From Candidatus Brevundimonas colombiensis (GTDB lineage Bacteria; Pseudomonadota; Alphaproteobacteria; Caulobacterales; Caulobacteraceae), in the NCBI GenBank assembly GCA_029202665.1, contig CP119326.1, forward strand, positions 1,116,001 through 1,180,000: a stretch of 64,000 bases of DNA. The letters are read 5' to 3'. This document shows positions 19,127 to 27,320 of the stretch, in pieces. Below the pieces are notes generated by a model, which made no database searches, was not told the DNA's origin, and saw nothing but the letters and a program-made list of their open reading frames with translations. Positions within the stretch are counted from its first letter, which is position 1, and each line of letters begins with the position of its first letter. The position numbers and the translations under genes are program-made.

Positions 19127-19153
19127 CCGTAGGTCAAGGATGTCCGCTGCCGA

Positions 19154-21352
19154 TCAGGCGGCGGCCTTCTCCGGCGCGAACCGGCCGTAGAAGGTCTCGT
19201 TCTTGGCGGCCATGTCGCGCAGCAGCTGCGGGACCTTGAAGCGGTCGCCATAGGTCTGCGCCAGACGGTCAGCGGTTTCCACGAACTTTGCCAGGCCGAT
19301 GCCATCGATGAAGCTGATCGGGCCGCCGGTCCAGGGCGCAAAGCCCCAGCCCAGGATGGCGCCCAGATCGGCCTCACGCGGGTCGTCGATGACGCCCTCT
19401 TCCCAGCAGCGGGCCACTTCGACCGCCTGGCGATAGAGCAGGCGCGTCTTCAGTTCGTCGATCTGGGCGAAGGCGGTCGGCTCTTCCGGCTGGTCGATGC
19501 CCTTGGTGGTCGGGGCCAGTTCGGACAGGCCCGTCCAGATCGTCTTGGGCTTGGCGTCATAGTCGTAGAAGCCCTTGCCGTTTTTGCGCCCGAAACGTCC
19601 GCCCTCGACCATCTTGGCGACGATGTCGGCGCCTTCCGACGGCACATATTTGTCGCCCAGATCGATCGCCGTCTGTTTGGCGATCTTGTAGCTGAGGTCC
19701 AGGGCCACGTCGTCGTGCATCTCCAGCGGGCCGCGCGGCATGCCGGTCATGCGGCCGACATTGTCGATCAGAGCCGGGCCGTAACCCTCCTCCAGCATCG
19801 CCATGCCCTCCATCAGGAAGGTGGAGAAGCAGCGCGAGGTGTAGAAACCTCTGGAGTCGTTGACGACGATCGGCGTCTTCTTGATCTTCAGCACATAGTC
19901 CAGCGCCTTGGCGATGGCGGCCTGACCCGTCTTTTCGCCCAGGATGATCTCGACCAGCATCATCTTGTCGACCGGCGAGAAGAAGTGGATGCCGATGAAG
20001 TCCTCGGGACGGACGCTGGCCTCGGCCAGGCCGGTGATCGGCAGGGTCGAGGTGTTGGAGCCGAACACGGCGCCCTCGGCCAACTGGGCTTCGGCGCGCT
20101 TGGTCACATCGGCCTTGATCTCGCGGTTTTCGAACACGGCCTCGACGACCAGGTCGGATCCCTTGATCAGATCATAGTCGGTGGTGGCGGTGACGGAGCC
20201 GAGCAGGGCGTCATACTTCTCCTGCGTCAGCTGACCGCGCGACAGACGCTTCTTCAGCAGCTCCTCGACATGGGCCTTGCCCTTGTCGGCGGCGTCCTGG
20301 GTCTGGTCGATCAGGATGGTCTCGATGCCCGCAAGCGCCTGCACATAGGCGATGCCCGCGCCCATCATGCCGGCGCCGATGACCGTGACCTTCTTCGGAT
20401 CGGACTTGGGCACGCCGGCGGGGCGGACGGCGCCCTTGTCCAGTTCCTGTTTCGACAGGAACAGCGAGCGGATCATGGCCTGGGCCTGCGGCGTCATCAG
20501 GGTCTTGATGAAGTAGCGGGTCTCGATCCGCAGGGCCGCGTCCATCGGAACCTGCGTGCCTTCGAACACGGCCTTCATCAGGTTCACCACGGCCGGATAG
20601 TTGCCGTAGGACTGTTTGCGCAGCATGGCGTTGCCGACCATGAAGTTCTGGATGCCCGCCGGATGGAAGGGACCGCCGCCGGGCAGTTTGAAGGACTTCT
20701 CGTCCCACGGCTGGACCGCCTTGCCGCCGTTCCTGATCCAGGCCTTGGCGGCCTCGACGCCTTGCCCCTTTTCGACAACCTGATGGACGATGCCCGCGCC
20801 CTTGGCGTCGTTCGGGCGGAAGGACTTGCCCTCGCTCATGGCCATCAAGGCGTTCTGGACGCCGACCAGACGGGTCAGGCGCTGGGTGCCGCCGCCGCCG
20901 GGGAACAGGCCGACCTTGATCTCGGGCAGGCCCAGCTGAATTTTGTTGTCGTTCTCGACCACGCGGTAGTGGGTCGCCAGTGTGAACTCCAGCCCGCCGC
21001 CCAGGGCCAGGCCGTTGATCGCCGTGGCGATGGGCTTGCCCGAGGTTTCCAGCGCGCGGAAGGCGCCGTTCAGCGTCCAGCCGGCGTCGAACGCCTTCTG
21101 TAAGTCGCCGCCGCCTGACAGCACGCCGCCGGCCATGTCGCCCAGGTCCGCCCCGGCGCAGAAGCCCGACGCCTTGCCCGAGGTGATGACCACGCCCTTG
21201 ATGGCGTCATCGGTCTTGATGCGTTCGACCAGTTGCGGGACCTCGGCGATCACCTTGCCGGTCAGGGTGTTCATCGAACGGCCCGGCACGTCGAAGGTGA
21301 CGAGCGCGATGCCGTCGGCGTCGATGTCGATCTTGAAGTTTTCCATGTTCAT
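19154..21352 (-). CDS. fadB: Beta-oxidation multifunctional enzyme (enoyl-CoA hydratase / 3-hydroxyacyl-CoA dehydrogenase)
   Basis: A 732-residue two-domain fatty acid oxidation enzyme. Residues 1-190 form the crotonase domain (oxyanion-hole region SGFCAGADLG and catalytic region GLPEIKVGLFPGGGGTQRL). A Rossmann dehydrogenase domain starts at VIGAGMMGAGIAYV near 327, with GIHFFSPVDKMMLVEI carrying the catalytic His, and helical C-terminal domains follow. GGGAGC lies 6 nt before the ATG. It is 11 nt downstream of the thiolase gene, giving a fadA-fadB pair for successive beta-oxidation steps. The symbol could equally be fadJ. Confidence 0.93.
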   Translation of the reverse strand: MNMENFKIDIDADGIALVTFDVPGRSMNTLTGKVIAEVPQLVERIKTDDAIKGVVITSGKASGFCAGADLGDMAGGVLSGGGDLQKAFDAGWTLNGAFRALETSGKPIATAINGLALGGGLEFTLATHYRVVENDNKIQLGLPEIKVGLFPGGGGTQRLTRLVGVQNALMAMSEGKSFRPNDAKGAGIVHQVVEKGQGVEAAKAWIRNGGKAVQPWDEKSFKLPGGGPFHPAGIQNFMVGNAMLRKQSYGNYPAVVNLMKAVFEGTQVPMDAALRIETRYFIKTLMTPQAQAMIRSLFLSKQELDKGAVRPAGVPKSDPKKVTVIGAGMMGAGIAYVQALAGIETILIDQTQDAADKGKAHVEELLKKRLSRGQLTQEKYDALLGSVTATTDYDLIKGSDLVVEAVFENREIKADVTKRAEAQLAEGAVFGSNTSTLPITGLAEASVRPEDFIGIHFFSPVDKMMLVEIILGEKTGQAAIAKALDYVLKIKKTPIVVNDSRGFYTSRCFSTFLMEGMAMLEEGYGPALIDNVGRMTGMPRGPLEMHDDVALDLSYKIAKQTAIDLGDKYVPSEGADIVAKMVEGGRFGRKNGKGFYDYDAKPKTIWTGLSELAPTTKGIDQPEEPTAFAQIDELKTRLLYRQAVEVARCWEEGVIDDPREADLGAILGWGFAPWTGGPISFIDGIGLAKFVETADRLAQTYGDRFKVPQLLRDMAAKNETFYGRFAPEKAAA

Positions 21353-21363
21353 TCGCTCCCGGA

Positions 21364-22569
21364 TCAGACGCGTTCGATGACGGTGGCGGTGCCCATGCCG
21401 CCGCCGATGCACAGGGTGACCAGGGCGGTCGACTTGTTCGAGCGTTCCAGCTCGTCCAAGGCGATGCCGGTGATCATGGCGCCGGTGGCGCCCAGGGGAT
21501 GGCCCATCGAGATGCCGCCGCCGTTCACATTCATCTTGGCGTGGTCGATGTTCAGGGCCTGCATGTAGCGCAGGACGACGGCGGCGAAGGCCTCGTTCAG
21601 CTCCCACACGTCGATGTCGTCGGGCGTCATGCCCAGCTTCTTCAGCAGTTTGCGGGTCACATATTCCGGGCCGGTCAGCATGATCGACGGCTCCGAGCCG
21701 ATCGAGGCGCCGCCCAGGATCTTGGCGCGCGGCTTCAGGCCCAGGGCCTGACCGGCTTCCAGCGAACCGATCAGCACGCCCGCCGAACCATCGACGATGC
21801 CGGACGAGTTGCCGGGGGTGTGGACGTGGTTGACGCGCTCGACTTCGGGGTAGCGCTGATTGATCACCGCGTCGAAGGCCATTTCGCCCATCATGGCGAA
21901 GGAGGGGTTCAGGCCGCCCAGGGTCTGCATGTCCGTGTTCGGACGAATGGTCTCGTCATGATCCAGAATGGTCAGGCCCAGCTGATCCTTGACCGCCAGG
22001 ACCGAGTTCTTGAACCGGCCCTCGGCCCAGGCCTTGGCGGCGCGCTTGTGGCTTTCCACCGAATAGGCGTCCACGTCGTCGCGGCTGAAGCCGTATTTGG
22101 TGGCGATCATGTCCGCCGACACGCCCTGAGGCACGAAATAGGAGGGGAAGGCCACCGACGGGTCGGTCGGCCAGGCGCCCATGTCCGAACCCATGGGCAC
22201 GCGGCTCATGACCTCGACGCCGCCGCCGACGGCGAAGTCGGCCTCGCCGGACTTCACCTTGGCCGTGGCCATGTTCACGGCTTCCAGGCCCGAGGCGCAG
22301 AAGCGGTTGACCTGAACGCCCGCCGTATCCTGCGACCAGCCGGCCGAGAGGACCGCCGTGCGGGCGATGTCGGCGCCCAGTTCGCCCACCGGCGTCACGC
22401 AGCCCAGGATGACGTCATCGACCTTGGACGTGTCCAGATCGTTGCGGTCGCGCAGGGCCTGCAGAACCTGGGTCGCCAGGCTGAGGCCGGTGATCTCGTG
22501 CAGCGAGCCGTCCTTCTTGCCCTTGCCGCGCGGCGTGCGGACGGCATCGTAGATATAGGCGTCAGCCAT
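21364..22569 (-). CDS. fadA: Acetyl-CoA C-acyltransferase (thiolase)
   Basis: A 401-residue thiolase that cleaves 3-ketoacyl-CoA to acetyl-CoA and a shortened acyl-CoA. The acyl-accepting cysteine is C91 in NRFCASG. GHPLGATG near residue 348 holds the catalytic His and CIGGGMG near the C terminus the second Cys. The start MADAYIYDAV is preferred over an ATG 15 nt upstream because GGAGACG lies between them as the ribosome site. First gene of the operon, with the downstream partner fadB. Confidence 0.94.
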   Translation of the reverse strand: MADAYIYDAVRTPRGKGKKDGSLHEITGLSLATQVLQALRDRNDLDTSKVDDVILGCVTPVGELGADIARTAVLSAGWSQDTAGVQVNRFCASGLEAVNMATAKVKSGEADFAVGGGVEVMSRVPMGSDMGAWPTDPSVAFPSYFVPQGVSADMIATKYGFSRDDVDAYSVESHKRAAKAWAEGRFKNSVLAVKDQLGLTILDHDETIRPNTDMQTLGGLNPSFAMMGEMAFDAVINQRYPEVERVNHVHTPGNSSGIVDGSAGVLIGSLEAGQALGLKPRAKILGGASIGSEPSIMLTGPEYVTRKLLKKLGMTPDDIDVWELNEAFAAVVLRYMQALNIDHAKMNVNGGGISMGHPLGATGAMITGIALDELERSNKSTALVTLCIGGGMGTATVIERV

Positions 22570-22665
22570 GAGAGGCGTCTCCATGTTTGGCCCCTGTGCG
22601 CGATATGTGAGGGCGCGCGGCTCGAGGCGAAGGCGGTTCGAAACGTAAAAGCCAAGAACCCTACG

Positions 22666-22681
22666 TTTACGTCAACGTCAA
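22666..22681. promoter_or_regulatory. Candidate MerR-type operator of the fad operon
   Basis: TTTACGTCAACGTCAA is an inverted repeat with half-sites TTKACGT and ACGTMAA, 97 nt upstream of fadA. It resembles the operator of LiuR-like MerR regulators that control branched-chain amino acid and fatty acid catabolism. A further ACGTAAA half-site lies near 22643. Confidence 0.55.
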
Positions 22682-22782
22682 GTAATAAGCCGCGTGATGC
22701 CCATGCCATGCCAGGGCGGGCCGATGGTCAAACATCGCTGTCGGAACAGGCGTCGGGCCGACCAAGTCGTCGGCCCGAACGG

Positions 22783-23007
22783 TTAGTTGGCGCGCGGAAT
22801 CCGGGTCGCGCCGCCGGTGATGGTGCAGGCGTATTCTGTTTCCGGCTTGCCGGTCTGCAGCCCTGTCGGGGTCAGTATGCCCTGACGCTGGGTGCAGGTT
22901 TTTTCCAGCGCGTCCAGGTCACGTTGATACGAGCTGACGCCGCCCGTCGTGCCGCAGGCCGCCAGCAGCGGCAGGGCGACGGCGGTGGTGAGAATAAGGA
23001 TACGCAT
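22783..23007 (-). CDS. Small lipoprotein of unknown function
   Basis: A 74-residue lipoprotein. The signal peptide MRILILTTAVALPLL is followed by lipobox LAAC. The mature part holds YQRDLDALEKTCTQRQGILTP and two more cysteines that may form a disulfide. The start at 23007 has GGGAGC just upstream; the longer frame to 23274 is noise. No family recognised. It lies 59 nt downstream of the sugar dehydrogenase gene and may share its transcript. Confidence 0.78.
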   Translation of the reverse strand: MRILILTTAVALPLLAACGTTGGVSSYQRDLDALEKTCTQRQGILTPTGLQTGKPETEYACTITGGATRIPRAN

Positions 23008-23066
23008 GGCTCGGTTGCTCCCTTTGGGACGCGCGCGCCCCAGCTTCGCCCCCTGGCCCAGGAAGA

Positions 23067-24308
23067 CTACTGCGTCGCCGCCAGCCTGACCAGCTTGCCG
23101 TTTTCCTCGTCGGTGACGGCCCAGACTGCGCCGTCGGCGGCGACCGCCACGTCGCGGATTCGTTCGCCGAGGTCGGTCAGCAATCGCTCCTCGCCGACCA
23201 CGCGGTCGTTCCGGATCACCAACCGGGCGATGTGTTTTTCCTTCAGACCGGCGACCAGCAGGTTTCCCTGCCAACCAGGGAACATGGCGCCCTGATAGAA
23301 GGTCGCCCCGCCCGGCGCGATCACCGGGTCCCAGTAATAGACGGGCTGCTCCGTGCCGGTCGCCTGGGTCGCGCCGTCGTTGATCCGGCCGCCCGCATAT
23401 TCAATGCCATAGGCCGCGTCGGGCCAGCCGTAGTTCACCCCGGCCTTGTCGATATTGACCTCGTCGCCGCCGCGCGTGCCGTGTTCGATGGTCCAGACGG
23501 CGCCGGTTCCGGGCTGGATGGCGACGCCCTGAACGTTGCGATGCCCCAGGCTCCAGATCTCGGGCAGGGCCCCGGCGCGGCCGACGAAGGGATTGTCGGC
23601 GGGAACCGAGCCGTCGGCGTTGATGCGGATGGTCTTGCCCATGTGCGAGCCCAGGTCCTGGGCCTGGGGCCGCATCGGCTTGTCGGATCGTTCGCCCAGG
23701 GTGACGAACAGATGTCCGGCGGGGTCGAAGGCCAGGGACGAGCCGAAATGCTTGTCTCCGTCATAGACGGGCAGGGCGCGGAAGATGACCTGGACGTTTT
23801 CCACGCGCGCGCCGTCGTCGGACAGCCGCCCACGCGCGACCGAGGTGGCGTTGCCACCCTGGCGCGGCTCGGCATAGCTCCAGTAGATCATCCGGTCACG
23901 GGCGAAGGCGGGCCCGACGATCACGTCCAGCAGACCGCCCTGGCCGCGCGTATCGACGGCGGGCAGGCCCGCGACCGGCGCGCTGATCTGGCCCTGGGCG
24001 GTGACGATACGCAGGCGACCGGGCTTTTCCGTCACCAGCCAGCGGCCGTCCGGCAGGGCCGCCAGACCCCACGGATGAACCAGGCCCGAGGCGACGACGG
24101 TGTGGCTCATGGCCTGTTCGGTCTTTACGCCCGGCGCGCGCGTCTGGCCGGCGAAGGCCGGTTGCTGGTCCGGATTGTTCGCCGGCCGCGTCTCCAGCGG
24201 GGCGCCTGACTGCGCCTGGGACGCCGAGGACGCGCTTTCGCCATTGGCCCCGCAGGCGGCGGCCAGAACGAGCAGGGACGTGGATGCGGCGGCGGCGATC
24301 AAACGCAT
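23067..24308 (-). CDS. PQQ-dependent sugar dehydrogenase (Ylil/GDH-B-like)
   Basis: A 413-residue exported beta-propeller protein of the soluble glucose/aldose dehydrogenase (YliI, GSDH) family. The signal peptide ends LAAAC near residue 19, so it may be lipid-anchored. ASGLVHPWGLAALPDGRWLVTEKPGRLRIV near 75 is the first blade and starts the PQQ-binding face. Later blades include GQGGLLDVIVGP, LFVTLGERSD, HRNVQGVAIQPGTGAVWTIEHG and YYWDPVIAPGGATFY. It would oxidise aldoses in the periplasm using PQQ. No PQQ biosynthesis genes are visible in this window. Confidence 0.9.
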   Translation of the reverse strand: MRLIAAAASTSLLVLAAACGANGESASSASQAQSGAPLETRPANNPDQQPAFAGQTRAPGVKTEQAMSHTVVASGLVHPWGLAALPDGRWLVTEKPGRLRIVTAQGQISAPVAGLPAVDTRGQGGLLDVIVGPAFARDRMIYWSYAEPRQGGNATSVARGRLSDDGARVENVQVIFRALPVYDGDKHFGSSLAFDPAGHLFVTLGERSDKPMRPQAQDLGSHMGKTIRINADGSVPADNPFVGRAGALPEIWSLGHRNVQGVAIQPGTGAVWTIEHGTRGGDEVNIDKAGVNYGWPDAAYGIEYAGGRINDGATQATGTEQPVYYWDPVIAPGGATFYQGAMFPGWQGNLLVAGLKEKHIARLVIRNDRVVGEERLLTDLGERIRDVAVAADGAVWAVTDEENGKLVRLAATQ

Positions 24309-24496
24309 GGCTCAGGCTCCGAAAAAGGCGAGAAACGGCATCCAACAAAAACGGCGGCTCCAGCGTTACCGTTCCGGTCGGAGGCGGTCATGCGCCGTAT
24401 CGCCGCACGATCTGGATCGAGACGACTTGAACCCGACGCCCGACGGCGATATAGGCACGCCTCCTTCGCGGCCGGCCACGGCCCCGCGACGCCCGG

Positions 24497-24573
24497 GACT
24501 GGGTAGCTCAGATGGTTAGAGCGGTGGATTCATAACCCACAGGTCGGCGGTTCGATCCCGCCTCCAGTCACCA
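24497..24573 (+). tRNA. tRNA-Met (CAT anticodon)
   Basis: A 77-nt cloverleaf with encoded CCA. The acceptor GACTGGG pairs with TCCAGTC, the D-arm is GCTC/GAGC, the T-arm is GGCGG/CCGCC around TTCGATC, and the anticodon CAT is at 24531-24533. The first acceptor pair is G-C, so it is not the initiator. An Ile2 (lysidine) identity cannot be fully excluded. The anticodon stem has one A-C mismatch next to the loop. Confidence 0.93.
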
Positions 24574-24646
24574 CCCTTCTCTGCTGCAACCCGCGCCGAC
24601 ATCCTGCGTTTACGGTCGAGCTTTCAACCGTGACCGGAGATACGCC

Positions 24647-24955
24647 GTGACCATTCGCACCAAAGCCCTGACGGCGGCGGCCGCCGTTCTGATGCTGGGC
24701 GCCGCCGCCTGCACCCAGGCTGAACAGGACAAGGCCGAAGTCCATGCCGAGACGGCCGCGGACAAGACCGCCAGCGCCGCGTCTCAGGCGGGCGAAGTGA
24801 TCGAAGGCGGGGCGATGAAGGCCGCGCAGGCGGTCGAGAGCGGCGCCGGCAAGGTGGCCGACAAGCTGGAGACCGAGCAGGCCCAGGCCGCAGCCGAGGG
24901 CAAGCCCGGCGCCATCGATCCCGCCACCGACACGCGGGTTCCGGCCAAGCACTGA
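24647..24955 (+). CDS. Small Ala-rich lipoprotein
   Basis: A 102-residue protein with a GTG start and ribosome site CGGAGA. The signal peptide ends in the lipobox GAAAC (Cys near residue 22). The mature part is almost entirely helical, rich in Ala, Glu and Lys with heptad-like spacing (EVHAETAADKTASAASQAGEV), similar to entericidin-like or LEA-like small lipoproteins. Function unknown. It is monocistronic, between tRNA-Met and the convergent tlpA gene. Confidence 0.75.
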   Translation: MTIRTKALTAAAAVLMLGAAACTQAEQDKAEVHAETAADKTASAASQAGEVIEGGAMKAAQAVESGAGKVADKLETEQAQAAAEGKPGAIDPATDTRVPAKH

Positions 24956-24980
24956 TCCCCAGCCGATCGGGCGGGAAGCG

Positions 24981-25640
24981 TCACTCGGATTTGGGGCCTT
25001 CCGCCAGGATGGCGTCGATCAGGGCGCGCGCCTCGGGGGCCGACCAGTCGGCCTCGCCCGTCTTGACGGCGCGGATGCGGCCCTCGCGATCCAGCAGGAT
25101 GGTCTGGGGCATGGCGCCCTTGCCCGGAAACTCGAACGGCAGCTGGAACCTGGCGTCGCTGTAGAAGGGCAGGGGCGCGTGGTCGTCCAGGAAGCGTCTG
25201 GCCTCGGCCGCCGCCTCTGGCGTCGCATCGACGTTGATGGGCAGGACCACCAGATCCTCGTTCGCGGCATAGGCCTTGGCCAGGGCCTGGAGCGTGGGCA
25301 TCTCGGCCTTGCACGGCGCGCACCACATGGCCCACAGGTTCACCACCACCACCTTGCCGTGAAAGGCCGAGAAGCGGACGGCCGTGCCGGTGCGGTCGCG
25401 AAAGGCGTATTCGGGCGCGGGCGTGGGCTGGGCCGGGGTGCTCAGGGCCGCGAGCGAACCGACGGCGAAGCGCGCCAGGTCGCTTTTCGGCGTCGCATTG
25501 GCGTTTGCGGCCTCTTGCACTTGCGCCTTCTGGCGGTGATTGGCGTATAGCGACATCGCCATGCCGCCGGCGCCGGCGATGGTGCTGACCACGACCACCG
25601 CGCCGATGACCGCCCAGATCGCCTTCCTAGAGCCGCTCAT
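24981..25640 (-). CDS. TlpA-like membrane-anchored thioredoxin
   Basis: A 219-residue thiol-disulfide oxidoreductase of the TlpA/ResA type. One N-terminal membrane anchor (about residues 7-30) places the thioredoxin domain in the periplasm. The active site is WCAPC with C107 and C110, and the cis-proline lies in MPQTILLD. Such proteins reduce apocytochromes or copper-site proteins, and in many alphaproteobacteria the tlpA gene is found divergent from argH, as here. The ATG at 25640 has AGGAG 16 nt upstream. A start 27 nt upstream is also possible. Confidence 0.9.
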   Translation of the reverse strand: MSGSRKAIWAVIGAVVVVSTIAGAGGMAMSLYANHRQKAQVQEAANANATPKSDLARFAVGSLAALSTPAQPTPAPEYAFRDRTGTAVRFSAFHGKVVVVNLWAMWCAPCKAEMPTLQALAKAYAANEDLVVLPINVDATPEAAAEARRFLDDHAPLPFYSDARFQLPFEFPGKGAMPQTILLDREGRIRAVKTGEADWSAPEARALIDAILAEGPKSE

Positions 25641-25641
25641 G
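25638..25641. other. Overlapping divergent start codons (CATG)
   Basis: The palindrome CATG carries the ATG of argH on the plus strand (25639-25641) and the ATG of the tlpA-like gene on the minus strand (25640-25638). The next candidate starts, at 25666 and 25667, also share a CATG (25665-25668). Confidence 0.6.
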
Positions 25642-27078
25642 ACCCAATCCACTCCTGCCGACGCCATGCCATCCGCCGTTTCGACTGCGCCGGTGAAGCC
25701 CGCGGGTCAAGACATGTGGGGCGGACGCTTTTCGTCGCGCCCGGCCGAAATCATGCAGGCGATCAACGTCTCCATCGGCGTGGACCAGCGTCTGTGGCGT
25801 CAGGATCTGGCCGGGTCGCGCGCCCACTGCCGGATGCTGGCTGAACAGGGGATCATCGCCCCGGCCGACGCCGAGGCCATCCTGGGGGGGCTGGACGCCG
25901 TCGAGGGCGAGATCGTCGGCGGGACGTTCCCGTTCCGCGACCAGTTCGAGGACATCCACATGAATGTGGAGGCCCGTTTGAACGAGCTGATCGGCGAACC
26001 CTCGGGCCGGTTGCACACGGCGCGCAGCCGCAACGACCAGGTGGCGCTGGACTTCCGTCTGTGGGTCCGCGACGCCTGCGACCGCGCGGTCGCCCAGCTG
26101 AAGGGATTGCAGGCCGCCCTGCTGAACCGGGCCGAACAGCACGCCGGCGACCTGATGCCGGGCTTCACCCACCTTCAGACCGCCCAGCCGGTGACGCTGG
26201 GCCACCATCTGATGGCCTATGTCGAGATGTTCGGGCGGGATGCGGGCCGGTTCGCCGACGCGCGCGCCCGCATGAACGAAAGTCCGCTGGGCGCCGCCGC
26301 CCTGGCCGGTTCGCCCTTTCCCATCGACCGCCACATGACGGCGGCCGAACTGGGCTTCGACCGGCCGATGGCCAACAGCCTGGACGCCGTGTCCGACCGC
26401 GATTTCGCGCTGGAAAGCCTGGCCGCCGCCTCGATCACGGCGGGCCACCTGTCGCGTCTGGCCGAGGAGATCGTGGTGTGGATGACGCCGATGTTCGGCT
26501 TCGCGACCCTGCCCGACGACCTGACCACCGGCAGCTCCATCATGCCGCAGAAGCGCAACCCGGACGCCGCCGAACTGGTGCGGGCCAAGACCGGGCGGAT
26601 CATGGGGTCGCTGGTCGCCCTGTCGACGGTCATGAAGGGCCTGCCGCTGGCCTATTCCAAGGACATGCAGGAGGACAAGCCGCCGGTGTTCGAGGCGTTC
26701 GACGCGCTCGATCTGGCGCTGAACGCCATGACCGCCATGGTCGCGGCGCTGCAGCCCAATACCGAACGGATGGCCCAGGCGGCGGGCGCGGGGTTCTCGA
26801 CCGCCACAGATCTGGCCGACTGGCTGGTGCGCGAACTGAACCTGCCGTTCAGGAAGGCGCACCATGTGACGGGGGCGGCGGTCAAGCGGGCCGAGGCGCT
26901 GGGCGTGGACCTGGCGCAACTGCCGCTTGAGGAAATGCAGAAACTGGAGCCGGGGATCACCGAAGCGGTTTACAAGGTGCTGACCGCCAAGGCTTCGTGC
27001 GAAAGCCGTCAGAGCTATGGGGGAACCGCGCCGGAACAGGTCCGTGCGCGCATCGCCGACTGGAGAGATCGCCTGTGA
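25639..27078 (+). CDS. argH: Argininosuccinate lyase
   Basis: Last step of arginine synthesis: argininosuccinate to arginine and fumarate. The family N terminus MWGGRF lies at about residue 24 of this 479-residue reading. TARSRNDQVALDFR carries substrate-binding residues, and the superfamily signature GSSIMPQKRNP is near residue 298 with the catalytic serine. The true start may be 25639 or 25666; neither has a strong ribosome site. Its stop overlaps the GTG of lptM by 4 nt, and lysA follows, forming the common alphaproteobacterial argH-lptM-lysA run. Confidence 0.96.
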   Translation: MTQSTPADAMPSAVSTAPVKPAGQDMWGGRFSSRPAEIMQAINVSIGVDQRLWRQDLAGSRAHCRMLAEQGIIAPADAEAILGGLDAVEGEIVGGTFPFRDQFEDIHMNVEARLNELIGEPSGRLHTARSRNDQVALDFRLWVRDACDRAVAQLKGLQAALLNRAEQHAGDLMPGFTHLQTAQPVTLGHHLMAYVEMFGRDAGRFADARARMNESPLGAAALAGSPFPIDRHMTAAELGFDRPMANSLDAVSDRDFALESLAAASITAGHLSRLAEEIVVWMTPMFGFATLPDDLTTGSSIMPQKRNPDAAELVRAKTGRIMGSLVALSTVMKGLPLAYSKDMQEDKPPVFEAFDALDLALNAMTAMVAALQPNTERMAQAAGAGFSTATDLADWLVRELNLPFRKAHHVTGAAVKRAEALGVDLAQLPLEEMQKLEPGITEAVYKVLTAKASCESRQSYGGTAPEQVRARIADWRDRL

Positions 27079-27317
27079 ACCTTCCTGGGAAAAAGACCCT
27101 GATCCTCGTGGGCGCGCTCGCCCTCCTGACCGCCGCCTGCGGTCGCATGGCCGATCTGGAATCGCCGGTGCGCCAGACCGAACGTGCGCCGCGCGACAGC
27201 CGTGCGCCGCATCTGCCCGAACCCGCGACGATGAACCGTCCGTCCAGCAGCATTCCCATCGACGGCGGCCCGTCCAACCCCATCGGCGCCGGCGCCGCCC
27301 AGAACGAACCGCGCTAG
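27075..27317 (+). CDS. lptM: LptM-like small lipoprotein
   Basis: An 80-residue lipoprotein with a GTG start inside the argH stop (GTGA). The signal peptide LILVGALALL ends with lipobox TAACG, followed directly by GRMADLESP, which matches the CGxxGxLxxP-type pattern of LptM (YifL), a helper in maturation of the LptDE lipopolysaccharide translocon. The rest is a Pro-rich disordered tail. Its place between argH and lysA is the usual one for this family. Assignment rests on position and the short motif. Confidence 0.72.
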   Translation: MNLPGKKTLILVGALALLTAACGRMADLESPVRQTERAPRDSRAPHLPEPATMNRPSSSIPIDGGPSNPIGAGAAQNEPR

Positions 27318-27320
27318 ACC

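Larger units (their letters stand above)
18724..19153. other. Gene-free stretch between recA and the fad operon
   Basis: No credible gene. It holds about 125 nt of unexplained GC-rich sequence after recA, the recA terminator, the long family A hairpin and the fad operon terminator. Frames crossing it are shadows. Confidence 0.8.
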
